Assembly (NCBI RefSeq): GCF_016526145.1
Contig: NZ_JADDUE010000010.1
Coordinates: forward strand, 62,001-126,000
Source of the DNA: Saccharopolyspora galaxeae
GTDB taxonomy: Bacteria > Actinomycetota > Actinomycetes > Mycobacteriales > Pseudonocardiaceae
DNA: 64,000 nt
Direction: 5' to 3'
Shown: positions 33,892 to 42,680 of the stretch, one piece after another
How positions within the stretch are numbered: position 1 is the stretch's first letter
Layout: each line of letters starts with the position of its first letter
Translations under genes and position numbers: made by a program
Notes under the pieces: model-generated
What the model saw: the letters and a program-made list of their open reading frames with translations, nothing else
Databases searched by the model: none
What the model was told of the DNA's origin: nothing

Positions 33892-34853
33892 GCGCGCTCG
33901 CCGCACCCGGCAGGGGAGCGGTGCTGCTCGCAACCCGGCTGGGCATCGCGCTGGGCCAGATCGCGATCGTCGCGGTCGCCGTTTTCGCGCTGACCGCACT
34001 GCTTCCCGGCGACACCGCGGTGGTGTTGCTGGGCGAGCAGGCCGATTCCGGGCAGGTCGCCGCGCTGCGGGAACGGCTCGGTCTGGACGAGCCGCTCGGG
34101 CAGCGATTCCTTAGCTGGGCAGCCGGAATCCTGCACGGTGACCTCGGAACGTCGTTGCGCACCGGCATTCCGGTGGCGACCGAGCTCGGCCAGCGGGCGG
34201 CCACCACGCTGGTCCTTGCATTGCTGACGCTGGCCGTCGTGCTGCCGCTGGCACTGTCCGCCGGCGTCCTCAGTGGACTTCGTGCCGGCTCGAAGTTCGA
34301 CCGGGCGGTGAACTTCGCGGTGGTGCTGCTGAACTCGGTGCCGGAGTTCGCCGTTGCGCTGCTGCTGGTGGGCGTGCTCTCGGTGCAAGCAGGCCTGTTG
34401 CCCGCCACCGCGGTCGGGTTGTCCGGCTGGTCGTTGCTGAGCGATCCCGCCGTGCTGGTGCTGCCGGTCGCCGTGCTGGTCGGCAAGCAGCTGTGCGCGC
34501 TGTCGCGGCAGGTCCGCACCGGCGTCGTCGCCGCCGACGGATCCGAGTTCGCCACGCACGTGCGCCGCGCCGGGCTCTCCGAAAGCGCCGTCGTGCTGCG
34601 GCACGTGCTGCCGAACGCGGTCGGACCGGTGCTGCAGCAACTCGCGCGCACGGTGGACGGTCTGCTCGGCGGAGTCGTGGTGATCGAGGCGCTGTTCGCG
34701 CTGCCCGGCCTCGGATCGGGCTTCGTCGAGGCGGTCAAGGCCCGCGATCTTCCTGCGGTGCAAGGATATGCGCTGGTGTTCGCGGCCGTGACGATCGGTG
34801 TCAACCTCGTCACCGACCTCGCCGCCCGCCACTTCCGGGCGGAGACGCGATGA
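33888..34853 (+). CDS. ABC transporter permease, DppB/NikB type
   Basis: A 321-residue inner-membrane permease with six helices, the first of the heterodimer. The N-terminal GDTAVVLLGEQ...ALRERLGLDEPLGQRFLSWAAGILHGDLGTSL block is diagnostic for the B-type subunits of peptide/nickel importers. The cytoplasmic EAA loop is ATHVRRAGLSESAVVLRHVLPNAVGPV near residue 230. The TTG start at 33888 overlaps the TGA of the binding protein (TTGA), so the subunits are translationally coupled. It overlaps the next gene in the same way. Confidence 0.9.
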   Translation: MSALAAPGRGAVLLATRLGIALGQIAIVAVAVFALTALLPGDTAVVLLGEQADSGQVAALRERLGLDEPLGQRFLSWAAGILHGDLGTSLRTGIPVATELGQRAATTLVLALLTLAVVLPLALSAGVLSGLRAGSKFDRAVNFAVVLLNSVPEFAVALLLVGVLSVQAGLLPATAVGLSGWSLLSDPAVLVLPVAVLVGKQLCALSRQVRTGVVAADGSEFATHVRRAGLSESAVVLRHVLPNAVGPVLQQLARTVDGLLGGVVVIEALFALPGLGSGFVEAVKARDLPAVQGYALVFAAVTIGVNLVTDLAARHFRAETR

Positions 34854-35701
34854 GGCCGGTGGCGAAAGCGGTGGGTTGGACGCTGGTGATCGTGCCGGTG
34901 CTGGCCGCGTTCTTCGGGCCGCTGCTGGTCGGCCCGGTGCGTTCCGAAAGCGCACCGCTGCTGCCGCCGGATGCGAGCCATCTGCTCGGCACCGACGTGC
35001 TGGGCCGCGACGTGCTCTCGCTCGCGTTGACCGGCGGCGGTTCGGTGCTGGCGCTGGCCGGAACCGCACTCGCACTGTCCTATGTGGTCGGAGTGCCGCT
35101 CGCGCTGGGCGCGGTCGGCCAGCCGCACCGCTGGATCGACCGCGCACTCACCCGCTCACTGGACCTGGTGCTGGCCATGCCGGGATTGCTGGTGCTGATG
35201 GTGCTGGCCGCGACCGGGCGGCGCACCGCGGCCGCGCTGATCATCGCCGTCGCGGTGCTGCAACTGCCCGCGGTGGTCCGGCTGGTGCGCGGCGCAGCGC
35301 TCACCGCGGGCCGCCGCGGCGCGGTGGAAGCGATGCGGATGCAGGGCGAATCCTGGTGGCGCATCCACTTCGGCTACATCGGACGCAGCGCGCTCGCACC
35401 GATAGCCGTCGATGCGGGCAGCCGACTGAGCCTGGTGCTGTACCTGATCGCCTCGGCGAACTTCCTCGGACTCGGCCTGGACCCGGGCACCACGGACTGG
35501 GCGGTGCTGGTGGAGCGCAACCGCGAAGCCCTGTTCCTGCAACCGTGCGCGGTGCTGGTCCCAGCCGGCCTCCTGGTCGCCCTGTGCACCGGCACCAACC
35601 TCGTGGTCGACCAGCACATCGCGACCAGCCGCTCGACCCACCACCGCCGGACACGAAGACTCGCTCGGCATGGCGAGACCGTCCGCGCCGACTCGATGTA
35701 G
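34850..35701 (+). CDS. ABC transporter permease, DppC/NikC type
   Basis: A 283-residue permease, the second of the pair. It shows the C-type signature HLLGTDVLGRDVLSLALTGG near residue 45 and the EAA loop EAMRMQGESWWRIHFGYIGR near residue 165. The ATG overlaps the TGA of the preceding gene. The last 25 residues (STHHRRTRRLARHGE) are basic and atypical, possibly a frame run-on. The operon stops here: a carbonic anhydrase follows after 137 bp, and the OppD/OppF-type ATPases needed to energise uptake must be encoded elsewhere. Confidence 0.88.
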   Translation: MRPVAKAVGWTLVIVPVLAAFFGPLLVGPVRSESAPLLPPDASHLLGTDVLGRDVLSLALTGGGSVLALAGTALALSYVVGVPLALGAVGQPHRWIDRALTRSLDLVLAMPGLLVLMVLAATGRRTAAALIIAVAVLQLPAVVRLVRGAALTAGRRGAVEAMRMQGESWWRIHFGYIGRSALAPIAVDAGSRLSLVLYLIASANFLGLGLDPGTTDWAVLVERNREALFLQPCAVLVPAGLLVALCTGTNLVVDQHIATSRSTHHRRTRRLARHGETVRADSM

Positions 35702-35838
35702 TGCACGTGTCCGCGCCCGCACGTTGCGGAGTCGGACGCGAACGCGCGGTGGAACCGGACGAATTTCCGTGACCGAACACGGCCGATCGTGACCGCTGAC
35801 ACGGTGCGCAGGGCCGTTGCTCAGGTAGCTTGCTGGCC

Positions 35839-36474
35839 ATGTCCGACGACGCGCCCGCCACCCCCGCCGAAGCCTACGACCTGCTGGTGCAGGGCAACCG
35901 CCGTTTCGTGGAAGCTTCCCCGCAGCACCCGAACCAGGACGCCGAGCTGCGCACCTCGCTGGCCTCCGGGCAGCGGCCGTTCGCGGTGCTGTTCGGCTGC
36001 TCCGACTCGCGGCTCGCCGCCGAGATCATCTTCGATCGAGGGCTGGGCGATCTGTTCGTGGTGCGCACGGCCGGGCACGTCGCCGGTGCCGAATCGCTGG
36101 GCAGCATCGAGTACGGGGTGAACGTGCTCGGCGCGCCGCTGGTGGTGGTGCTCGGGCACGACTCCTGCGGAGCCGTCACCGCCGCTTCGAACGCCTACAC
36201 CGATGGCAACTCGCCGACCGGGTTCGTTCGCGACGTGGTCGAGCGGGTGTACCCGAGCGTGCTCAGCGCACGGGCGGCCGGGACCACCGAGGTCGACGAG
36301 ATCGTGGACGAGCACATCCGCCAGACCGTCGACTTCCTCCCGGAACGCTCGGTGGCGCTGGCCGAGCGGGTGCGCGAGGGCAAGTGCGCGATCGTCGGCC
36401 TGTCCTACAAGCTCAGCGAAGGCACCGTCCGGCTCGTCGCCTCCCGCGGCCCGATCGGTGAACAAGCGGGCTGA
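35839..36474 (+). CDS. Beta-class carbonic anhydrase
   Basis: A 211-residue zinc enzyme for the reversible hydration of CO2, cytoplasmic. Zinc ligands and active-site dyad are present: Cys54-x-Asp56-x-Arg58 (LFGCSDSR) and His107-x-x-Cys110 (VLGHDSCGA), with VVRTAGHVAG in between. Length is normal. ATG 35839 is preceded not by a ribosome site but by TAGCTT about 8 bp upstream, so a leaderless transcript is possible. It is a single gene after the riboswitch-controlled operon and is not obviously linked to it. Confidence 0.92.
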   Translation: MSDDAPATPAEAYDLLVQGNRRFVEASPQHPNQDAELRTSLASGQRPFAVLFGCSDSRLAAEIIFDRGLGDLFVVRTAGHVAGAESLGSIEYGVNVLGAPLVVVLGHDSCGAVTAASNAYTDGNSPTGFVRDVVERVYPSVLSARAAGTTEVDEIVDEHIRQTVDFLPERSVALAERVREGKCAIVGLSYKLSEGTVRLVASRGPIGEQAG

Positions 36475-36641
36475 GCGTGCACGGCCCCGGTGCGCCCATC
36501 CGACGGCCGCTATCCGCGTCCGCTCGGGTTGAGTCCGCTTCCCGGTAGCAGCTTCGCGAAGCACCAGAAACAGTTCTCCGTCGAACGCGGGCGGCGTCCG
36601 GTGAACTCCAAGTCAGCCGTCGCCGAGCTCGCCGGAGCCGC

Positions 36642-39326
36642 TCACTCCGGTTCGTCGCGGAACCTGGCGGCCAGTTCGCCGCGGGAGCCGATGCCGAGCT
36701 TCCCGTAGATGCGGGTCAGGTGGTACTGCACCGTCTTCACCGACACGTAAAGCTCGACCGCGGCCTGCTTGTTGGTCATTCCCGCCGCGACCAGCCGCGC
36801 GACCGCGGTCTCCTGCGCGGTGAGTCCGGTGAGGTCGACCGCGCGGCGCGCGTGCATCCCGCCTGCCTTCAGCTCCCGCTCGCAGCGCTCGACGTATGCC
36901 CGCGCGCCCAGCTCGCGGTAGGCGTCGCGCGCCTGCGACAGCACGACGTCCGCCTCCCGCCGCTTCCCGGCGCGGCGCAGCGTCTGGCCGTAGGGGAACA
37001 GCACCCGAGCCCGCTCGTACGGCAGCGGCAGCGAGCCCAGGTTCTCCAACGCGGTGTCGAACGCACGCCGGGCCGCATCCAGGTCGCCGCGGGCTCCTTC
37101 GATCCGCCCGCGCACGTAGCCGAGGCGGGCCAGCGTCGAGTGGTGGCCGCGTTCGGCGGCGAGTTCTTCTTGCGGGCGCAGGAAATCCTCCGCCTCGTCG
37201 GCCCGGTTGGTCACGATCAGCGCGTTGGCGTACACGTCGTGCCACGGCCAGAAGCCGGGTTCGTCGATGCCGCGCAAGTCCACCAGCGGGCGCAGGTTGC
37301 GCAGCACCGACTCGTAGTCCGCGCGGGCCTCCGCGCATTGCGCCTGCGCCAGCGCCGCCGGAATGATCATCACTTCGTAGGTGTGCGCCCCGGTGGCCGA
37401 GTGCCGCAGGTGCTCGTAGGCCGCGTCCCAGTCGCCGCGCAGCGCGTTGACCTGCGCGCCCGTCCAGTGCACCAGCGGGCGCACCAGTTCGAGGCCCGCG
37501 TCCTCGAGGTGTGCCGCTGCCGCGTTGACGGTGCGCAGTGCCTCGTCCCAGTCGCCGAGCACGAAATCCGCGCGGGCCAGCCACGCCTGCGCCCACAGCG
37601 AGATGCGGGTCGATCCCTGCTGGTATTCGGTCGGCACCGCGCCTTGCAGCGCGCGCCGCGCGGCCAGCGGATCGTCTTGGGCGAGCTTGAGCCAGCCCTG
37701 CCCCATCTGCACCCGCTGGGCCTGCGCGCCCGCGCGGACCCGGCTCGACGCGCTTTCGTACGCGGACAACGCCTGCGGAATCCGGCCGGTCGCGGCGAGT
37801 CCGAGTCCGAGGATCGCCTCGGACTCCACCACCGCCGGATCGTCCCGAGTGGTCAGCCGAACCGCCCGGCGGCTCCAGCGCACCAGTTCCACGCCGTCCC
37901 AGTGCCCGAGCGCGTGCAGCACCCGGCGCTGGCAGACCAGTGCGGCGATGTGCGGATCGTCGTCCGGGTCGCAGCGCTGCCACGCGCTGGTCAGCAGCGC
38001 CTCCGCCTCGGCGGGGCGGCCTTGCATAATGCCGAGGTAGGCCAGCACCGCATCGCGCAGCGCGCTCGGCGCGAACCCCTCCATGGCCGGGGTCAACGCC
38101 TGCGCCCGCGGAATGTCGCCCGCACCGGCCAGCGCGTCGACCGCGCGCACCAGGCGTCGCTCGCGGTCGGCGGGCTCGGGGCTGAGCCGCCCGGCGTCGA
38201 TCAGCGCGTCACCGGCCGCCGACCACGCGCCGCGATCCGCCTGCCGGTCGGCGAACGAGTCCAGCTCGGCGGCCAGCCCGGCGTCCGGGAACGGGGTGAG
38301 CGCGACCCGGTGCGCGAACAGCTCCTGCTCGTCGTCGACCACCCGGGTCGCCGCGCGGTGCGCTTCCTGCCGCCGCAGCGGTGTGAGTCCGGAGTAGACG
38401 CACGCGCGCACCAGCTCGGAGGAGAACCGCAACGTGCGCAGTCCGCTACCTTCCGCGGGCAGCAGCACACCCGCTCGCGTGGCCTCGTCCAGCGCCGCGA
38501 TCGGTTGCCGCACACCGGAAAGCTCCGCCGCGCGCGCGAACGGCACGCTCACACCGAGCACCGCGGCCGCCTCGACCAACGTCCGCGTCGGCTCCGCCCA
38601 ATCCCGCATGGTGCGCGCGATCCCGCTGATCAGAGCGCGTGGCGCGGGCAGGTTCGACGGCCAGCCGCGCCAAGTCTCCGGCGGCAGTTCACGCAGGAGT
38701 GCGCGGATGTGGCCGGGATTTCCGCCGGTGTGCGCGGAAAGCCGCCGAGCCGTGGCGGGAGCGAGATCGACTCCGGCGTCGCGCAGCGCGAACTCGCGCA
38801 CGTCCGAGGCGCTCATCGGGCCTATGTGGACGATGGATTGCCGTTGGTGCGCGAGGAAATCCCGTACTTGTGGCGAACTGTCCTGATCCTCGTCGGCGAC
38901 CAGCAGGGTCAGCACCTGCTCACCGCTCATCCGCCGCTCCGCCGAGGCCAGCGCGCGCAGCGACTCCGGATCGGCCCAATGCGCGTCATCGACCAGCACG
39001 ATCAGCGGCTGCCGCTGCGCCCAGGTCGACAGCAGCCGGGTGCCTTCCTCGGCGGGGTCGCCGCCCGGCCGGTGCCCGGTGCCGCGCAGCAGGATCTCCA
39101 GCACGCCGAACGCCCGCGACTGCTCCCACTGGACACCGGAGGCCCGCAGCACCTGCACGTCTTCTTGATCGCGCAAGAAGTGCTCGACGACGGTGGTCTT
39201 GCCGGTGCCGGGCGGCCCGAGGACCAAGGTCAGCGACGGCTCGCCGGACCGCGCCTCGGCGAGCAGGCGGGCCAGCGCGCCGAGCTCCGCCCGGCGCCCG
39301 ACGACGTCGTACTGCTCACCTGTCAT
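36642..39326 (-). CDS. Large LuxR-family regulator with AAA/NACHT-type ATPase (LAL)
   Basis: An 894-residue regulator of the LAL (large ATP-binding LuxR) class. Walker A is [17 protein letters not shown] near residue 34 and Walker B is [15 protein letters not shown] near residue 110. A long helical repeat region of TPR type covers about residues 340-820. A LuxR helix-turn-helix is at the C-terminus ([47 protein letters not shown]). LAL proteins are ATP-dependent activators, often of secondary-metabolite or sugar genes. ATG 39326 lacks a strong ribosome site but fits the domain layout. It is divergent from an XRE-type gene only 62 bp away; no biosynthetic cluster adjoins. Confidence 0.92.
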   Translation of the reverse strand: MTGEQYDVVGRRAELGALARLLAEARSGEPSLTLVLGPPGTGKTTVVEHFLRDQEDVQVLRASGVQWEQSRAFGVLEILLRGTGHRPGGDPAEEGTRLLSTWAQRQPLIVLVDDAHWADPESLRALASAERRMSGEQVLTLLVADEDQDSSPQVRDFLAHQRQSIVHIGPMSASDVREFALRDAGVDLAPATARRLSAHTGGNPGHIRALLRELPPETWRGWPSNLPAPRALISGIARTMRDWAEPTRTLVEAAAVLGVSVPFARAAELSGVRQPIAALDEATRAGVLLPAEGSGLRTLRFSSELVRACVYSGLTPLRRQEAHRAATRVVDDEQELFAHRVALTPFPDAGLAAELDSFADRQADRGAWSAAGDALIDAGRLSPEPADRERRLVRAVDALAGAGDIPRAQALTPAMEGFAPSALRDAVLAYLGIMQGRPAEAEALLTSAWQRCDPDDDPHIAALVCQRRVLHALGHWDGVELVRWSRRAVRLTTRDDPAVVESEAILGLGLAATGRIPQALSAYESASSRVRAGAQAQRVQMGQGWLKLAQDDPLAARRALQGAVPTEYQQGSTRISLWAQAWLARADFVLGDWDEALRTVNAAAAHLEDAGLELVRPLVHWTGAQVNALRGDWDAAYEHLRHSATGAHTYEVMIIPAALAQAQCAEARADYESVLRNLRPLVDLRGIDEPGFWPWHDVYANALIVTNRADEAEDFLRPQEELAAERGHHSTLARLGYVRGRIEGARGDLDAARRAFDTALENLGSLPLPYERARVLFPYGQTLRRAGKRREADVVLSQARDAYRELGARAYVERCERELKAGGMHARRAVDLTGLTAQETAVARLVAAGMTNKQAAVELYVSVKTVQYHLTRIYGKLGIGSRGELAARFRDEPE

Positions 39327-39388
39327 CGCCTCACCATAAGCATCACCGCCGGGGTGCTGCGGCCGCCGCTGTCCACGCCGCTCGGCGA

Positions 39389-40432
39389 GTGCTTCTCCGT
39401 GGCGAAGAACAGCCCGAGCCGCGGCTCCGGCAGGAACAGCGGAACTTGTCGGCCGAGCTACGCGCCCAGTCGAAGACGTGGGCCGAGGTGGCGGCGGTGT
39501 TCGCCGAGCGCTATCACGTCAACATGCGCGCGGCGTTCCGCCTGGCGCACGGGTGGAGTCAGCGCGAAGCGGCCGACGTCTGGAACGAGCGTTGGCCCGC
39601 CGACCCCAAGACGTTCAAGAACTTCTCCTACTGGGAGCAGTGGCCGGCCGAAACCGGGCACGCCCCTTCCCTGGAGGTGCTGGGCAAGCTCGCCGAGCTC
39701 TACACCTGCCAGCTGTCCGACCTCGTCAGCGACGCCGCCGACTTCCGCTCGGCCGACACCGCTCACCAGCAGAACGAACAGCTCGCCGCCTTGCACAGCG
39801 CCGACGACACGGACGCCGCATTTCGCGACTTCGCGGCCCGGCTTGACCAGATCGATGTCCACGAGCTCGCTCGGATGACGGTGGCCCGGGCTCAGAAGGT
39901 CGAGCATTGCGCCAGCCGCCGGGCGTTGCTGCTCAAGATCAGCGCCGCACTGTCGATGGCCGCCATGGCGCCCTCACTGGCTCCCGAGGCCGATGCAGAG
40001 CCAATGCCTATGACCTCCACCGTCGAGGGCGAGCTCTCCGGAATCTGGCACAGCCGGTACCGATATACGAGCACCGGCAGGGGGAAGACCTTCGACGGCG
40101 AGCACTACGTCCCACTGCGCCACGCCGGTGACCGGCTCGTCGGCGAGAGCCTGCCCGTCGAGAACGGTTCACGACTCCGACTCGACTTGGTGCCGAACGG
40201 CTCCGTGGTCACCGGCACATGGTCCGAGCGAACCTCGCCGACCGGCTATTACAGGGGCTCCGTCTACCACGGAGCACTCCAGCTCGTTCTCGACCCCATG
40301 GGCAAGACCATGCGTGGCAAATGGATCGGATTCGATCGGGAATTCACTGTAGACAGTGATGTCTGGGAGCTGAACTGGATGTGCGAGGACACCGGAAAGA
40401 CCGCACAACGCGCCTACCACTTCAGGGCCTAG
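39389..40432 (+). CDS. XRE-like DNA-binding protein fused to a C-terminal beta-rich domain
   Basis: About 347 residues; the 5' end is uncertain (GTG 39389 chosen, no clear ribosome site). Residues 20-105 resemble an actinobacterial helix-turn-helix family: [41 protein letters not shown], then NFSYWEQWP and a second half ending [12 protein letters not shown] hydrophobic stretch ([21 protein letters not shown]) near residue 180 could be a membrane or signal-like segment. The C-terminal 145 residues are beta-rich, repetitive and lipocalin-like ([48 protein letters not shown]). The function is not known; a DNA-binding domain tied to an extracytoplasmic or ligand-binding barrel is the simplest reading. 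Confidence 0.7.
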   Translation: MLLRGEEQPEPRLRQEQRNLSAELRAQSKTWAEVAAVFAERYHVNMRAAFRLAHGWSQREAADVWNERWPADPKTFKNFSYWEQWPAETGHAPSLEVLGKLAELYTCQLSDLVSDAADFRSADTAHQQNEQLAALHSADDTDAAFRDFAARLDQIDVHELARMTVARAQKVEHCASRRALLLKISAALSMAAMAPSLAPEADAEPMPMTSTVEGELSGIWHSRYRYTSTGRGKTFDGEHYVPLRHAGDRLVGESLPVENGSRLRLDLVPNGSVVTGTWSERTSPTGYYRGSVYHGALQLVLDPMGKTMRGKWIGFDREFTVDSDVWELNWMCEDTGKTAQRAYHFRA

Positions 40433-40535
40433 GCATCCGCGAGCCGTGACCGTGACGGACTGGGATTGCGCTCCTGAACCCGTTCACGGCCGGCAGGAAC
40501 CGCGGCCACCGGACCAAGCGTCGGCGGCCGACGCG

Positions 40536-41360
40536 CTATACGTCCGTTGTGGACAGATGGTCGCCGGATTTGCCGTTCGTTGCGGGGTTTTGCGGTTCGC
40601 GTCGGGTGAGTACCAAGGGGGTGTCCGCGGTGACGGCGACCGTGTGTTCCGAGTGGGCCGTGCGGGAGCCGTCGGCCGAGCGGATGGTCCAGCCGTCGGG
40701 GTCGTAGACGATCCGGTCGGTGGTGCGGGCGAACCAGGGCTCGAGCGCGAGCGTCAGTCCCGGCTGGAGCTTCGGGCCGCGGCCCGGCCGCCCCTTGTTG
40801 GGGATGTGCAGGTCCTCGTGCATGGTGCGGCCGATGCCGTGACCGCCGAACTCGGTGTTGACCGGGTAGCCGTGGTCGCGGGCCACCGCCCAGATCGCCG
40901 CCGAGATGTCGCCGAGCCGGTTTTCCGGGCGCGCGGCATCGATCGCCGCTTCCAACGCCTCTTCGGTGGCGCGGATGAGCCGCAGGTCTTCCGCGGCCGC
41001 GGTGCCGACGACGACCGTGCGAGCCGAGTCGGCCGCCCAGCCGTCGACGCGCAGAGCGAGGTCCGCTTTGAGCACGTCACCATCGCGCAGCGCGTAGTCG
41101 TGCGGCAGGCCGTGCAGCACGGCGTCGTTGACCGACAGGCAGATGACGTTGCGGAACGGCCCCTTGCCGAAAGACGGGGCGTAGTCCCAGTAGCACGACT
41201 CCGCGCCGCGCCGTTCGATCATGCCGCGGACGTGGTGCTCCAGGTCCATGAGGTTGACGCCCACGTCGGCGAGCCTGCCGACCTCGGAGAGCACCTCGGC
41301 GACGAAGCGCCCGGCCACGTGCATGTTCTCGATCTCCGCAGGCGTCTTCAGCTCGATCAC
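40536..41360 (-). CDS. map: Methionine aminopeptidase, type I
   Basis: A 274-residue MetAP removing initiator methionine. All five metal ligands are in place: Asp100 and Asp111 (LKADLALRVDGWAADSAR), His174 (EFGGHGIGRTMHED), Glu207 (LTLALEPWF) and Glu238 (AHSEHTVAVT). The N-terminus lacks the SH3-binding extension of some actinobacterial paralogues, so this is probably a secondary copy and not the essential one next to ribosomal genes (inference). GTG 41360 has GAGG upstream. It is divergent from a small XRE regulator with two shared operators, so its expression is probably regulated. Confidence 0.92.
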   Translation of the reverse strand: MIELKTPAEIENMHVAGRFVAEVLSEVGRLADVGVNLMDLEHHVRGMIERRGAESCYWDYAPSFGKGPFRNVICLSVNDAVLHGLPHDYALRDGDVLKADLALRVDGWAADSARTVVVGTAAAEDLRLIRATEEALEAAIDAARPENRLGDISAAIWAVARDHGYPVNTEFGGHGIGRTMHEDLHIPNKGRPGRGPKLQPGLTLALEPWFARTTDRIVYDPDGWTIRSADGSRTAHSEHTVAVTADTPLVLTRREPQNPATNGKSGDHLSTTDV

Positions 41361-41379
41361 GGATACCTCGCGTCCTGGT

Positions 41380-41425
41380 CGGTATAGTTATACCGGAACC
41401 TAACACTTGCCGGTAAAGTAATACC
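41380..41425. promoter_or_regulatory. Paired operators and promoter between map and the XRE gene
   Basis: Site 1 is CGGTATA-GT-TATACCG (41380-41395); site 2 is GGTAAA-GT-AATACC (41412-41425), the same motif with two changes. Site 2 lies within the spacer of a plausible promoter for the XRE gene: TTGCCG (41407-41412), 18 bp, TATCCT (41431-41436), with ATG 41443 just downstream, so leaderless. The small XRE protein probably binds both sites and controls itself and map. Confidence 0.7.
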
Positions 41426-41442
41426 AGCCGTATCCTGACCGC

Positions 41443-41709
41443 ATGGTCCGCCACCCGCTCACACCGGAGCAGATCGAAGCAGGCAGGCGCCTCGGCGCCC
41501 TGCTTCGCCGCGCGCGAGCAGAACGCGACCCGGCCGAGGTCGCGCAGGCGGCGGGCATCTCGCCGGAAACCCTGCGCAAGATCGAGACCGGGCGGCTGCC
41601 GTCTCCCGGATTCGGCACGATCATCTGCCTCGGTGCAGCGCTCGACCTGCCGGTGCAGGAGTTGGCGGCCACTTGGCGCGGCAGCGACCTGCCGGTGGGA
41701 GCCGGGTAG
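41443..41709 (+). CDS. Small XRE helix-turn-helix regulator
   Basis: An 88-residue protein consisting almost wholly of an XRE/Cro-type helix-turn-helix (EAGRRLGALLRRARAERDPAEVAQAAGISPETLRKIETGRLPSP). The sequence after it (GTIICLGAALDLPVQELAATWR) completes the five-helix fold. No effector domain is present. It is divergent from map and likely autoregulates through the paired palindromes. The transcript seems leaderless. XRE/MetAP neighbours recur in actinobacteria as far as I recall, but their biological purpose is unclear. Confidence 0.88.
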   Translation: MVRHPLTPEQIEAGRRLGALLRRARAERDPAEVAQAAGISPETLRKIETGRLPSPGFGTIICLGAALDLPVQELAATWRGSDLPVGAG

Positions 41710-41889
41710 CCGGCTGTCGTCGCGCCGAACCTCGGCTGCGATCGCCCGCGTCACCGCCGCGGGGCCGATGCGGTCCTGCCGAGCTTACAGCTCTCGAACG
41801 GGCCGCCTCCCCGAAACGGCGCGACCGGACCGGCCGTGCGGTTTTCGCCGCCTTGGCGGGAAAACACCGCTGCGACCCGCCGCACCGCC

Positions 41890-42680
41890 TCATCCCAAGT
41901 CACCACCGGCGACCGGCAGCACCGTGCCGGTCAGGTAGGACGCCTCGTCGGAAGCCAGGAACAGCACCGCGGCGGCCTGCTCGTCGAGCGTGCCGTAGCG
42001 CTTCAGCAGCGAAGAATCCACGGTCTGGTCCACGACCTGCTGGTACCAGCCCTGTTCCCGAGCGCCGTCCGGGCCGGGTCCGCGCGGCACCTTGCGCGGC
42101 GGTGCCTCGGTGCCGCCAGGAGCGGTGGCCACGACCCGGATGCCGTGCTGAGCGGTCTCCATCGCCAGCGAAGCCGTGATCGCGTTGATCCCGCCCTTCG
42201 CCGCCGAGTAGGGCACCCGGTGCACACCGCGGGTGGCGACCGAGGAGACGTTCACGATCTGCCGGAACCCTGCTCGATCAGCTGCGGCAGCACCGCCCGG
42301 CAGGTCCACAGCGTCGGCAGGAGCGAACGCCGGATCTCGGCTTCGATCTGATCGGGCTCGTAGTGCTCGTACGGCTTGGCCCAGATCGTGCCGCCCACGT
42401 TGTTGATCAGCAGGTCGATCCGCCCGTGCAGCTCGACCGCCTTCGCCGCGGCGGCCTCGGCCCCGGCGAACGTCTCCAGATCGGCCACCACGCCGTCCGC
42501 GCGCCTGCCGTCCGCGCGCAGCTTCTCGGCGCTTTCGTGCACCAGCTCCGAGCGGTCGACCAGCACCACCGCGGCGCCCTCGGCCGCCATCCGCTGCGCC
42601 ACGGTCCAGCCGATGCCCTGCACGGCACCCGTGATCACCGCGGCCTTCTCGCCGAACCTGCCGTGGAATGCCGTCATCAT
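41890..42680 (-). pseudogene. benD: Benzoate cis-diol dehydrogenase, frameshifted
   Basis: An SDR of the BenD/XylL type (1,6-dihydroxycyclohexa-2,4-diene-1-carboxylate dehydrogenase), which oxidises the benzoate dihydrodiol to catechol. The N-terminal half (KAAVITGAVQGIGWTVAQRM, NNVGGTIWAKPYEHYE, TCRAVLPQLIEQGSG) is in one frame and stops at 42252. The C-terminal half (IVNVSSVATRGVHRVPYSAAKGGINA..., SYLTGTVLPVAGG) is in another. Adding one base at about 42258-42265 restores a normal 263-residue protein (GSG-K/R-IVNVSS). Catalytic Ser, Tyr and Lys all lie after the lesion. ATG 42680 overlaps the benC stop. A sequencing error is possible; otherwise the gene is broken. Confidence 0.85.
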
